From: Candidatus Gastranaerophilales bacterium
Lineage (GTDB): Bacteria > Cyanobacteriota > Vampirovibrionia > Gastranaerophilales > Gastranaerophilaceae
Length of the DNA: 57,363 nucleotides
NCBI GenBank assembly: GCA_900552525.1
Contig: UNSK01000008.1
Span: forward strand, 1 to 57,363
Direction: 5' to 3'
In this document: positions 42,190 through 51,405 of the stretch, piece after piece
Numbering within the stretch: the first letter of the stretch is position 1
Layout of the letters: the number at the start of each line of letters is the position of its first letter
Position numbers and translations under genes: made by a program
The notes under the pieces: model-generated
The model's input: only the letters and a program-made list of their open reading frames with translations
What the model was told of the DNA's origin: nothing
Database searches by the model: none

Positions 42190-45041
42190 GCGGATTTAAG
42201 CGTTTATCTCTGGCAGCCTGTGCGGTACTGCTATCTTTGTCATCAACTGCCGGTGCACAGGATTTATCTTCCGGCTATACCCTTACCCGTGTAGATGAGA
42301 AGGGTGAAAATACCATAACCAAATTTGAATGGAATGCTGTTGAGAACAGACTGGTTCCTGTTTATTACCGTGTTGATTTGGCTCAAAAAGAATACGGCTC
42401 AGGTAAAGATGTGAAATACTTTGAGTGGAGTGATGATAGAATATTCGAGGAGGTTTCTGCTCCGACCGAAGGAAAAACAACCATTACAGCAAGATATGAC
42501 GCTTCCAACCTTCATGAACCGGTTGTTTCTGATTCTTATCTTGCTGATGTCACCGGCGATTTTGTGGAAAATTCTGCAGGTGAAGAAGGTGCTGCTATTT
42601 ATAATAGTGGGTTTATTGAGAATATAACAGGAAACTTTGTTGCGAATAAGTCACAATTTAGTGGTGGTGCAATCTATAATAGTGGAAAAATTTCAGAAAT
42701 TTCGGGAAATTTTATAGATAACAGGGCTGAAGATTCATATAGTGCTGCAGGTGGAGCTATTTTTAATACCAACCCGACGCCTGCTAGAGCTTCAGAGGGC
42801 TCAGAGGTAGAGTATTCTGAAACGAGCTTCAATATAAGCGGTAATTTTATAGGTAATTCTGCAGTGGCTTTGTCTGAGGCTGAGCTTCCACCTAAACCGC
42901 TTGCATTGTATGCCCTAAGCACAACTGGTATGGGTGGTGCAATTGCTAATAATGCTAGTATTGGTAATATTACCGGAAACTTCATCGGTAACTACGCTTC
43001 TGGGGAATATGCCTATGGCGGAGCGATTTCTAATGATGGCGAAATCAGCGATATCACAGGCGATTTTATTGGGAACTATGCGGCTGGCTCTGGGGAATAT
43101 GCCGGAGCCGCAGGCGGTGCGATAGCTAATTCTTATGGAGAAATAAAAAACATTACCGGAAACTTTATTGGAAATAACGTACAAAGCGAAGGTTTTGCTG
43201 CCGGCGGCGCTATTTCTAATAACGATTTAATTGGTGAATTTGATTATGATGAAGAGAAAATTGTCAGCGGAACCGGTATAGTTAACTCTTCATTTTACGG
43301 TAACTATGCAAAAGCAGACGGTGAATATGCAATGGCTGGCGGCGGAGCTATTATGACATTTACAGACCTTAATATAGTAGCCAAAGACGGATATACTTCT
43401 GTCTTTAGCGGTAATTATACAGAAGTCAATGGTGAACGAGATGATAATGCAATTTATGCAGGGTATGGTTCGACCATCAACTTTGAAATGAAAAACGGCG
43501 GTAAGTTTGTTATGGCCGATAATATCCGCGGTGAAGCAGAGCCGCAACCAGTTAGCTTAGAGCGCATAACGGCGCCGGAGAGTTATAAAGTCAATATAAC
43601 CGGGGATAATATAGACAATACAGCATTTTATATGCTCAATGATATGTATGATGCTGATTTGACTGTCGGTCAAACTACCTTGAATACAGTAAATGACAGT
43701 ATCCATACTTATGACGTTAATAATTTTACCCTCTCAAATAATACTAAAATGGTAGTTGATGTAGATCTTGCAAATGAAACAATGGATAGATTTACTTCCA
43801 ATGGTTATGGCGAGCATAATGGCGACCTTATTGTTTCGGGGATGAATCTTTTATCAGATTCAAAAAGCGACAGCGCAGAAATATTCTTTGCCGAAGAGGG
43901 TTTGAAAGATAATGTCTTGAATGGAACCGGAGAACTTCCGGACAAATATCAGACAGCTTATACACCAATATATAAATACAATGTAAATTATGATAACCGA
44001 GCAGATGGCGGATATTTTGTATTCAATCGCGGCGGTCAAAACTCCTCTGATAGTTTTAACCCTTCCGTATTATCCACTCCGGTAGCGAATCAGGCCGGCA
44101 GTCAGGCAGTAATCAATGAAACCGTCCGATTTGCGTTCCAGCATATGGATTTATTCTCTCAATTGCCTTTTAATCAGCGAATGGCCATCATTAATAACAA
44201 TCGGTATGCCATAAGTGAAGGCACTCCCAAATACACACCCGAGCTTGAAATGATAAACAAAGGTTTCTGGGTCAAACCCTTTACGAGTTTTGAAACAATC
44301 AACCTTAATCACGGTCCGGATGTCGATGCTATTACTTATGGCACTCTGGTCGGCTTTGACAGTAATTTTAAAGAACTGAAACGCGGGTGGTATAATGTCC
44401 AATCGATTTATGGCGGTTATAATGGTTCCCAATTGAGTTATGACGGCGTAGATACGAGCTTAAACGGCGGCGTCCTTGGTATAACCGAAACATTCTACAA
44501 AGGCAATTTCTTTACGGCCTTGACCGCAACGGCAGGAGCCAATGTAGGCAGCAGCAAAACAATGTATGGGAATGAAGACTTTACAGCACTTCTGGCCGGC
44601 ATTGGTTCAAAGAGCGGTTATAACTTTGAGTTTAAGAATGGTAAATATATCTTACAACCAATTTTGTTTATGAACTATTCATTTGTAAATACCTTTGATT
44701 ATACGAATGCTGCCGGAGTAAAAATCGACAGCGACCCTTTGCATACATTCCAGATAAATCCACAGTTGAAATTTATCAGTAACTTAAAGAACGGGTGGCA
44801 GCCCTATGCCAGCGTAGGTATGGTCTGGAATGTATTGAATTCCTCAAAAGTACGTGCAAATGATGTCATCTTACCGAAAATGAGTGTCGATCCTTATGTA
44901 GAGTATGGTGTCGGTTTACAGCGCAACTGGAAAGACCGTTTTACAGGATTTGCTCAGGCAATGGTACGTAACGGCGGTCGCAATGGTGTAGCTTTAACGT
45001 TTGGTTTCAGATGGGCAATCGGTAAGGGCGATGACTTGTAG
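42186..45041 (+). CDS. Autotransporter adhesin with Pmp-like GGAI/FxxN repeats
   Basis: Protein of 951 residues: a signal peptide (about 1-25, ending AGAQ), a passenger of about 600 residues, and a C-terminal outer-membrane barrel (about 690-951, from GFWVKPFTSFETINL). The passenger contains seven GGAI tetrapeptides and about eight FxxN motifs (FIGN, FIDN, FVAN, FYGN), for example GGAIYNSGKISEISGNFIDN, as in chlamydial polymorphic membrane proteins. The barrel resembles that of the 1538-aa autotransporter here. The ATG at 42186 has only a distant GGGGAGG, so efficient translation probably depends on the upstream leader frame. Likely surface adhesin. Confidence 0.88.
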   Translation: MSGFKRLSLAACAVLLSLSSTAGAQDLSSGYTLTRVDEKGENTITKFEWNAVENRLVPVYYRVDLAQKEYGSGKDVKYFEWSDDRIFEEVSAPTEGKTTITARYDASNLHEPVVSDSYLADVTGDFVENSAGEEGAAIYNSGFIENITGNFVANKSQFSGGAIYNSGKISEISGNFIDNRAEDSYSAAGGAIFNTNPTPARASEGSEVEYSETSFNISGNFIGNSAVALSEAELPPKPLALYALSTTGMGGAIANNASIGNITGNFIGNYASGEYAYGGAISNDGEISDITGDFIGNYAAGSGEYAGAAGGAIANSYGEIKNITGNFIGNNVQSEGFAAGGAISNNDLIGEFDYDEEKIVSGTGIVNSSFYGNYAKADGEYAMAGGGAIMTFTDLNIVAKDGYTSVFSGNYTEVNGERDDNAIYAGYGSTINFEMKNGGKFVMADNIRGEAEPQPVSLERITAPESYKVNITGDNIDNTAFYMLNDMYDADLTVGQTTLNTVNDSIHTYDVNNFTLSNNTKMVVDVDLANETMDRFTSNGYGEHNGDLIVSGMNLLSDSKSDSAEIFFAEEGLKDNVLNGTGELPDKYQTAYTPIYKYNVNYDNRADGGYFVFNRGGQNSSDSFNPSVLSTPVANQAGSQAVINETVRFAFQHMDLFSQLPFNQRMAIINNNRYAISEGTPKYTPELEMINKGFWVKPFTSFETINLNHGPDVDAITYGTLVGFDSNFKELKRGWYNVQSIYGGYNGSQLSYDGVDTSLNGGVLGITETFYKGNFFTALTATAGANVGSSKTMYGNEDFTALLAGIGSKSGYNFEFKNGKYILQPILFMNYSFVNTFDYTNAAGVKIDSDPLHTFQINPQLKFISNLKNGWQPYASVGMVWNVLNSSKVRANDVILPKMSVDPYVEYGVGLQRNWKDRFTGFAQAMVRNGGRNGVALTFGFRWAIGKGDDL

Positions 45042-45092
45042 TTCTCCCCCTCCATTTACCCCTGGGCAATAGGCAAGGGGGATGACCTGTAA
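45012..45092 (+). repeat. Duplicated autotransporter tail-coding segment
   Basis: The last 30 nt of the autotransporter (45012-45041, encoding WAIGKGDDL and stop) recur with a few substitutions at 45063-45092 and again encode WAIGKGDDL plus stop. The offset is 51 nt, so the copy is in the same frame. It looks like the remnant of another autotransporter 3' end. Confidence 0.85.
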
Positions 45093-45181
45093 GTCGAAGA
45101 TATTTTACCTTACTATCTAATATGAAAAATTTTTAGCTTCAACTAGAATACTAACACACATTTGGTTATAGGGGATATGGC

Positions 45182-46459
45182 GTGTTAGATTTAGAGAAAA
45201 GCAAAAAGTTTATGAATTTAAAGTTTGAAAACTTTGTTGATACATTGCAAGGCGAGGATATTTTGGCAAAGACTGACAGGCTTGATGAAGTTCTGTCCAG
45301 CGGAATTATGACAGGTAATGAAGCTTTAGGTATGGTTACTATGAATAAAGTCAGTCCTGAATCTGACATTAGAGAGAAAGATGGAAAAATTCATAATGTA
45401 ATAATGCTAGGCTCTAATTCTTATCTTAATCTTTCTACTCATCCTCAGGTTATGGATGGTGCAAGACAGGCTCTAGATGAGTTCGGGTATGGTATGGGAG
45501 CTGTATCTAATTATGCTGGTATTACTGATATACATAAAGAATTGGAAGGCAGAATTGCAGAATTTTACGGGGTTGAAGATTCCATAGTGTTTCCTAGCGG
45601 ATATGGTGCAAATGTTGGTATTGTATCAGCTCTTTGCAGCAAAAACGATGTAGTAATTAATGATGCAGCAAATCATGCTTCAATTTTTGACGGGTGCATG
45701 CTTTCAGGTGCAGATATTAAAGTTTATCCCCACAAAGATATGAGATATTTAGAGCGAATTTTATCCCGCTTGCCGGAAGAGAAAACAGGACGATTGATAA
45801 TAACTGACGGTGTATTTTCGATGGATGGAGATATGGCACCTCTTGATAAAATTGTTGAACTTGCTCAAAAATACCGCTGTAGAGTTATGGTGGACGATGC
45901 TCACGGGGTTGGAGTTGTTGGGAAAACGGGGAGAGGAACTGCTGAATATTTCGGGGTTACAGGTAAAATAGATTTGAATGTAGGAATGCTTAGCAAAGGA
46001 CCTGGTGGTCTTGGAGGGTATTGTGCCGCATCAAGAAAAGTTGTTCAGTATTTAAGACTTTATGCAAGAAGTTATTTTTTCTCGACAGCTCTTCCGGCAT
46101 CTGTTGCAGGAGGCTTAAACGAAGTGTTTAAACTGCTTGCTTCAGATAATGCAGGCAGGGAAAAATTATGGGAAAATATAAATTACTTGAAGCTAAAGCT
46201 TTCGGAAAAAGGGTTTGATATTGGAAACTCTCAGTCTGCTGTAATTCCTGTTATGATTTATAGCGAGCCTGTATTGTTTGAATTATATGACAAACTCCGT
46301 AGAAACGGAGTGTATGTCAATATTGTTACTTATCCGGCTGTTAGAAGAAAAGAATGTCGTATGAGGTTATGCGCTATGAAAGATTTAAATTTTGAGCAAA
46401 TAGAAAGAGCTGTGGATATTATCGCAAAATATGCGCGAGAATATAATGTAATATCTTAA
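45182..46459 (+). CDS. Alpha-oxoamine synthase family PLP enzyme (BioF/KBL/SPT-like)
   Basis: Condenses an amino acid with an acyl-CoA with loss of CO2. The 425-residue protein has LGSNSYLNLSTHPQV, FGYGMGAVSNYAGITDIHKELE, the substrate/PLP ring His in NDAANHASIFDGC, DDAHGVGVVGKTGRGTAEYFG and the PLP lysine in MLSKGPGGLGGY. In BioF, KBL and serine palmitoyltransferase the last motif is usually S-K-A-x-G-x-x-G-G, so KGPGG is unusual. The gene lies after the autotransporter with its own GTG start (ribosome-binding site GGGGAT). Biotin, threonine or sphingolipid metabolism are all possible. Confidence 0.85.
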   Translation: MLDLEKSKKFMNLKFENFVDTLQGEDILAKTDRLDEVLSSGIMTGNEALGMVTMNKVSPESDIREKDGKIHNVIMLGSNSYLNLSTHPQVMDGARQALDEFGYGMGAVSNYAGITDIHKELEGRIAEFYGVEDSIVFPSGYGANVGIVSALCSKNDVVINDAANHASIFDGCMLSGADIKVYPHKDMRYLERILSRLPEEKTGRLIITDGVFSMDGDMAPLDKIVELAQKYRCRVMVDDAHGVGVVGKTGRGTAEYFGVTGKIDLNVGMLSKGPGGLGGYCAASRKVVQYLRLYARSYFFSTALPASVAGGLNEVFKLLASDNAGREKLWENINYLKLKLSEKGFDIGNSQSAVIPVMIYSEPVLFELYDKLRRNGVYVNIVTYPAVRRKECRMRLCAMKDLNFEQIERAVDIIAKYAREYNVIS

Positions 46460-46469
46460 TTTTCCAGAC

Positions 46470-46499
46470 TTGTAAATACACCTGTATTTATACTATAAT
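46470..46499 (+). promoter_or_regulatory. Promoter of the murC-murB-ddl-ftsQ operon
   Basis: TTGTAA (46470-46475), an 18-nt spacer and a perfect TATAAT (46494-46499), about 25 nt before the murC GTG. Confidence 0.65.
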
Positions 46500-46524
46500 A
46501 ATCTCTGAATTAGAGAGGTTAAAG

Positions 46525-47862
46525 GTGGGAAGATATCATTTTATAGCAATCGGCGGAATAGGGATGAGCGGTCTTGCAAAATATTTGCTGGAAGACGGGC
46601 ACACTGTTTCCGGCTCCGATATTGCTGATTCAAAATATATAGATAAGTTAAGAGAATTAGGCGCACAGGTGAAGATTGGCCATAATGAGGCTAATTTATC
46701 TGATGATACTGATATAGTTGTAATAAGTACGGCAATAAGAGAAAATAATCCGGAATTACTTAAGGCTAGACAACTTGGTATTCCTGTTTATCATCGCTCT
46801 GATTTATTAGAAGAAATTGCTAAAACAGCTCAGCAGAGTGGCAAGTGCTTTATTGGTTTTTCCGGTACTCACGGAAAAACCACAACGAGCGGACTAGCTT
46901 CTTTTGTTTTGGATAAAGCAGGACTGGAACCATCTTTTGTTGATGGCGGAATCATTCCGGAATTAAATACAAATGCCCAGCATAAAAAAGGAAAACATTT
47001 TATAGCAGAATTAGATGAGAGTGACGGTACGATTGTTAAATATTCGCCTGATATTCTTGTAATTAACAATTTAGAAGAGGATCATATCGATCATTACAAG
47101 AATGGTATGCCCGATTTAGTAAAAACTTTTAATCAGGAAATTGTACAATCTAAAAAGGTTTTAATTAATAATGACAATGCTGGAACGGCACTTCTTAGCG
47201 GAAATTTTATTACTTTCGGGCTAAAAGATGCAGACTATACGGCAAAAAATGTTGACAGCGAAACTATTGAAATATTTCATAACGGATGTCTGCTTACTAC
47301 TATAAAAACGCAGCTGGCCGGTATTCATAATGTTTATAATACACTTGCTGTTGTAGCAGCTCTAAATGAAGCAGGGGTAGAGTTAAAAAAATTAGCACAA
47401 TATTTTTACCCCTTTACAGGTATGGGCAGACGTTTTCAGAAAGTTTGCGAGTTTAATGGAATTACTGTGTATGATGATTATGCTCACCATCCGACTGAAA
47501 TTAAGGCTGCATTGCAGGCTGCTGCTTCGAAATTCGGTAAGGAAAATGTTGTTGCTGTCTTTCAGCCTCACAGGTTTACAAGACTTCAATCTTTGTGGAA
47601 AGAGTTTCTTACAGCCTTTGAAAATGCCGGCCGTGTAATTGTAACTGATGTTTATGCAGCTTCGGAAGATTCGATAGAAGGGATAAATGGTGAAAATTTC
47701 GCAGCTGAGTTATCTTGCGAATATGTATCAGGTAATATGCAGGATGTGGCTCGAAAATTAATGCCAAGCTTGAAAAAGGGGGACGTTGTAATCGGACTTG
47801 GTGCCGGTACAATTACTAATCTGGGAAAAGAATTATGCAAATTAGAAACAATTTTGAAATAA
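46525..47862 (+). CDS. murC: UDP-N-acetylmuramate--L-alanine ligase
   Basis: Adds L-Ala to UDP-MurNAc in the cytoplasm. The 445-residue protein has the N-terminal IAIGGIGMSGLAKYL (substrate-binding Rossmann part), ATP loop GFSGTHGKTTT near residue 113, and DYAHHPTEIKA in the C-terminal domain. Starts at GTG behind GAGAGG. Its 3' end overlaps murB by 28 nt, giving a tightly coupled peptidoglycan-division operon. Confidence 0.95.
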   Translation: MGRYHFIAIGGIGMSGLAKYLLEDGHTVSGSDIADSKYIDKLRELGAQVKIGHNEANLSDDTDIVVISTAIRENNPELLKARQLGIPVYHRSDLLEEIAKTAQQSGKCFIGFSGTHGKTTTSGLASFVLDKAGLEPSFVDGGIIPELNTNAQHKKGKHFIAELDESDGTIVKYSPDILVINNLEEDHIDHYKNGMPDLVKTFNQEIVQSKKVLINNDNAGTALLSGNFITFGLKDADYTAKNVDSETIEIFHNGCLLTTIKTQLAGIHNVYNTLAVVAALNEAGVELKKLAQYFYPFTGMGRRFQKVCEFNGITVYDDYAHHPTEIKAALQAAASKFGKENVVAVFQPHRFTRLQSLWKEFLTAFENAGRVIVTDVYAASEDSIEGINGENFAAELSCEYVSGNMQDVARKLMPSLKKGDVVIGLGAGTITNLGKELCKLETILK

Positions 47863-48743
47863 AAAATTTGACAACATACAAAATAGGAGGTAAGGTTAAA
47901 ACACTTTACCTTCCGGAAACTCTGGAAGAGTTGACATCTATTCTTAGAGAACTGGATGAATACGTTGTCCTTGGAAGCTGTTCTGATGTTCTTTTTTCTT
48001 CAAACGGCTACAGCGGTAATGTAATTATTACAACTGAAATGAAGAAGTTTGAGATAAGAGGAACAAAAATATATGCAGAATGCGGCGTAAAAGACCCAAT
48101 GCTTGCAAAAAGCGTTAGCGAAGTATCATTGAGCGGTCTGGAGTTTTTAATAGGGCTTCCCGGTACAATAGGCGGCGCTGTTTATATGAATGCCGGTGCA
48201 CATGGCCAGTGCATTGCAGATACGCTTGTTTCTTGCTGTCTTTTTGACTGTGAAACAAAAGAAGTGGTTTACAAAAAGAAAGAAGATATGCAATTTTCAT
48301 ACAGGCACTCACTTTTACACGATAAAAGGTTCATACTTCTTTATGCAGAATTTGAATTAAAACGTGCTCCTCTGGAGGATATCAAGGCATTGATGGAAAG
48401 AAATCTTACTTTCCGTAAAACAGTCCAGCCATCTTTAGCTAACCCTAATGCAGGAAGCGTTTTTAAAAATCCCGAGAATGATTCTGCCGGAAGATTGCTG
48501 GATAAAGCTGGTGTGAAAGAATTCGAAGCTCCGAATGTTAAAATTTGGGAAAAGCACGCTAACTTTATTGTTAATAAAGGTGACGCTACATCAGAAGATG
48601 TTCTGGAAATGATGGTAAAGATGCACAATGCTGTAAAAGATACTTATACAATAGAATTAAGACCGGAAATCATATTTATCGGGGATAAAACAGAAAAAGA
48701 GGAAGAATTATGCAATATACTATATCAAAAGAAGCAAAAATAG
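47835..48743 (+). CDS. murB: UDP-N-acetylenolpyruvoylglucosamine reductase
   Basis: FAD enzyme that makes UDP-MurNAc with NADPH. The 302-residue protein has NLTTYKIGGKVKTLYLPETLEEL at the FAD-binding start, SGLEFLIGLPGTIGGAVYMNAGAHG near 98-122, the catalytic region YRHSLLHDKRF and NPNAGSVFKNPENDSAGRLLDKAG. It overlaps murC by 28 nt and ddl by 34 nt. The size fits type II MurB, lacking the extra loop of E. coli MurB. Confidence 0.95.
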   Translation: MQIRNNFEIKNLTTYKIGGKVKTLYLPETLEELTSILRELDEYVVLGSCSDVLFSSNGYSGNVIITTEMKKFEIRGTKIYAECGVKDPMLAKSVSEVSLSGLEFLIGLPGTIGGAVYMNAGAHGQCIADTLVSCCLFDCETKEVVYKKKEDMQFSYRHSLLHDKRFILLYAEFELKRAPLEDIKALMERNLTFRKTVQPSLANPNAGSVFKNPENDSAGRLLDKAGVKEFEAPNVKIWEKHANFIVNKGDATSEDVLEMMVKMHNAVKDTYTIELRPEIIFIGDKTEKEEELCNILYQKKQK

Positions 48744-49645
48744 CTGTACTATGCGGCGGAATGTCTTCTGAACGCGAAGTTTCACTGCGCTCAGGAAAAA
48801 ATATTCTTGCAGCTCTTAAACGCTTAGGGTATGCAAATGCTGAAATAGTTGATGTTTCTGAAAATATTATGAATGATTTAAAAGGTTTTGAATATGCCTA
48901 TAATACCCTCCACGGAAAATACGGTGAGGATGGATGTATTCAGGGAGTTTTAGAAATTATGAAAATTCCTTATACAGGCTGCGGGGTTATGGCCAGTGCA
49001 ATTTGTATGAATAAAGAATTCACAAAGCGTATTCTTAAAAATACAAATGTACCTCTTATAAAATCTGCTTTTTTGCTGCCTGGTGACAATCCGGTGAAGA
49101 AGGTTATGGATTTAGAATATCCTATAATGGTAAAACCTGTTTCAGAAGGTTCAAGCTATGGGATGAGTAAAGTTAATTGCGATGGCGAGCTGTTTGACGC
49201 GGTAAAAGAAGCCCGTAAATATAATGCAGAAGTTTTGCTTGAAGAATTTATCGATGGCTTCTTTGTTACTGTAGGAGTTTTGGAGCGTGATGGCAAGCCA
49301 TTTGCAACTGAAATTTTAGAAATCAGGACAAAAACAGAGTGGTATGATTTTGATGCAAAGTACACCAAAGGGCTTTCAGAATTTATCGTTCCTGCAACCG
49401 GACTTTCAAAAGAAGCTTATGAACTAACACAAAAGTATGCTGTTGAGGCTCATATAGAAACAGGCTGTTCCGGTGTTTCAAGGGTTGATTTTATGGTAAA
49501 AGATGACAAACCTTATTTCTTGGAAATTAATACAAATCCGGGTATGACTGATACAAGCGATTTACCAGCTCAGGCAAAGGCTGGCGGTATAGATTATGAC
49601 AATCTTGTTTTAATGATACTTAACAGCGTAGGATTGAATAAATAA
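48710..49645 (+). CDS. ddl: D-alanine--D-alanine ligase
   Basis: Makes D-Ala-D-Ala for peptidoglycan. The 311-residue ATP-grasp enzyme has LCGGMSSEREVSLRSG (about 13-28), LHGKYGEDGCIQG, MVKPVSEGSSYGMSKV and the metal/ATP end FLEINTNPGMTDTSDLPAQAKAGG. It overlaps murB by 34 nt and ends 1 nt into ftsQ. The ATG sits within the murB 3' end. Confidence 0.95.
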   Translation: MQYTISKEAKIAVLCGGMSSEREVSLRSGKNILAALKRLGYANAEIVDVSENIMNDLKGFEYAYNTLHGKYGEDGCIQGVLEIMKIPYTGCGVMASAICMNKEFTKRILKNTNVPLIKSAFLLPGDNPVKKVMDLEYPIMVKPVSEGSSYGMSKVNCDGELFDAVKEARKYNAEVLLEEFIDGFFVTVGVLERDGKPFATEILEIRTKTEWYDFDAKYTKGLSEFIVPATGLSKEAYELTQKYAVEAHIETGCSGVSRVDFMVKDDKPYFLEINTNPGMTDTSDLPAQAKAGGIDYDNLVLMILNSVGLNK

Positions 49646-50499
49646 TGTCAAATGAGGATATGCAGCATCCAAAATATCACCAGAACCGCCGTCTGCAGCA
49701 GGCTAAAATGCAGAGAAAGGTTCGAAAATCTCAAAGGCGTTTAAGCCAGTTGAGAGCTTTGTGGCGTTTGTTTATAATAATATTTTTGATATTCTTAGGT
49801 GTTGTAATCCTTAAACTTCCGCAGTGGCGGCTTCATAGAAATGCTTTTGACAATTTGAGCAGTCCTGCTCTTGAGATTACTAATAACAGGATTGTGCCAT
49901 CTCAAAAAATTCTATCTGCACTTAGAAGAAATCAGGTTTGTACAAAGCCGATTTTTCTTGTTAAGACAGATAACCTTAAGAAAAGTATAATGCAGCTTGA
50001 ACCGGTAAGGGATGTTTACATAAGACGTTTCTGGTTTCCTGCAAGGCTGCAGATTATTATAATTGAAAGAACTCCGCTTATAACAATTTCTCCGGATATT
50101 AATGTACCGCCTATTGCATTTTTCTCTGCTGATGGAAAGCTTATTGGAAGAGATTATATGCCTTTGAGTCCGGATTTTAAAACTGTAAAGGTTATTACAT
50201 ATGGAAGCGGAGATGATTACAGAAACTGGGATAAAGCAAAAGTCAATAATTTTAAAAAATTAGCAGCAACTGTTGAGATGGACTCCGGTGAAACTGTTGA
50301 ATACATAGACTATAGAAATCCAAAAGATGTATATGTGAAAATTCCTACAGTTAATATCAGATTGGGAAGCTTTAATGCCGGAACATTTGATAAAATCCAC
50401 AGAATACCGTCGCTTCTTCCACAGGTGAAAATGCTTAATAAAAAGGTTAAGTATATTGATTTAAGGTGGGACACAAATTATATTAAGCTGAATGAATAG
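49645..50499 (+). CDS. ftsQ: Cell division protein FtsQ/DivIB
   Basis: Bitopic divisome protein of 284 residues: a basic cytoplasmic N-terminus (about 1-36), one transmembrane helix (about 37-56, LFIIIFLIFLGVVILKL), a POTRA-type domain (about 70-140, LEITNNRIVPSQKILSALRRNQ, PVRDVYIRRFWFPARLQIIIIERTP) and a beta domain ending with KKVKYIDLRWDTNYI. It is the last gene of the mur-ddl-ftsQ operon. ftsA and ftsZ, which often follow, are absent here; a convergent unknown gene overlaps the end by 17 nt. Confidence 0.9.
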   Translation: MSNEDMQHPKYHQNRRLQQAKMQRKVRKSQRRLSQLRALWRLFIIIFLIFLGVVILKLPQWRLHRNAFDNLSSPALEITNNRIVPSQKILSALRRNQVCTKPIFLVKTDNLKKSIMQLEPVRDVYIRRFWFPARLQIIIIERTPLITISPDINVPPIAFFSADGKLIGRDYMPLSPDFKTVKVITYGSGDDYRNWDKAKVNNFKKLAATVEMDSGETVEYIDYRNPKDVYVKIPTVNIRLGSFNAGTFDKIHRIPSLLPQVKMLNKKVKYIDLRWDTNYIKLNE

Positions 50500-51298
50500 A
50501 GCTTTTGGGGAATATTTGTTCAAAAGCTTTATATTCAGGGCTCCCAGAAGTCAATGCTTTCCATATTTCAGGTACATCAAGTGTTTGGTTATGTGCTTTA
50601 TCTAAAGTATTCCTATTTATTGTAGTCTTACCTAAAAGCTTGACCTTTTCTATAGGAATAGCATCTGGAGTCATGAATTCTATTGCTTCTTTTAGCTGAT
50701 TGTACAATGGCGATTTAGTAGCAGGTTCTCCGGAACAAATATATTTAATCATTTTCATTAGAGTTGTAAATTTATAAGGATTATTAGAGAAATTTTGCAA
50801 TTGCTGTGTAAAGCCGCCTTGTCCGGAACGACAAAGTTTTTGACGCCTCAATCTTAATTTTCTTGCGTCGAGTTCTTTGGTTGGAATTTTTAATAATACA
50901 ACATTTTCTTTTTCGTCGAAAATCATATTAGATAATAAAGTTGTCCTTGGTTGTTCTTGAACTTGCGGAGTTTTCCTCCAAAATTTTGTAAAATTTTTCA
51001 TATCAAATAAAAACACAAACGGAGGGGAGTCAATAGAAGCGTGTGGTTTTATATAACCATCTTTAAGCATAGATTGGTAATTACTTTCTGTTGTTAAATG
51101 ATACATATATCTTGGTATTTTATGTTTTCCAACATTTTTTGATGTTCCAAAAACTTCTATATTGCTCGGTTTTGATATAGTTTCAATGCCGGTATCAACA
51201 AATGCTTCTAATTGCCTTTGCTCTTTAGAAGACAATGAGCGGCTTAAAGCTCTACTTTCAAGCTTCCTGACAGCATTGATAAATGTATCTATTTTCAT
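50483..51298 (-). CDS. Unknown protein with ADP-ribosyltransferase-like element
   Basis: Protein of 271 residues without a signal peptide. After a helical start (MKIDTFINAVRKLES) there is RYMYHLTTESNYQSMLKDGYIKP (about 63-85) followed by PPFVFLFDM. The H-x-T...x-N-x-x-S-M-L-x-x-G-x-I pattern is that of the first strand and helix of DarT/Tpt1-type ART folds. The later part (about 115-165) has KENVVLLKIPTKELDARKLRLRRQKLC, compatible with further ART strands. No clear Y or catalytic E is assignable. It is convergent with ftsQ. Function unknown. Confidence 0.6.
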   Translation of the reverse strand: MKIDTFINAVRKLESRALSRSLSSKEQRQLEAFVDTGIETISKPSNIEVFGTSKNVGKHKIPRYMYHLTTESNYQSMLKDGYIKPHASIDSPPFVFLFDMKNFTKFWRKTPQVQEQPRTTLLSNMIFDEKENVVLLKIPTKELDARKLRLRRQKLCRSGQGGFTQQLQNFSNNPYKFTTLMKMIKYICSGEPATKSPLYNQLKEAIEFMTPDAIPIEKVKLLGKTTINRNTLDKAHNQTLDVPEIWKALTSGSPEYKAFEQIFPKSSIHSA

Positions 51299-51405
51299 AT
51301 TTAATCCCCCATTATTTATATAAAGTATTTATTTTGATAAAAATTGCTATTTGTCTACTTCTCTGCCAGCATTTTGTATGTGTTTATTTATGCTAATATG
51401 TAAAA

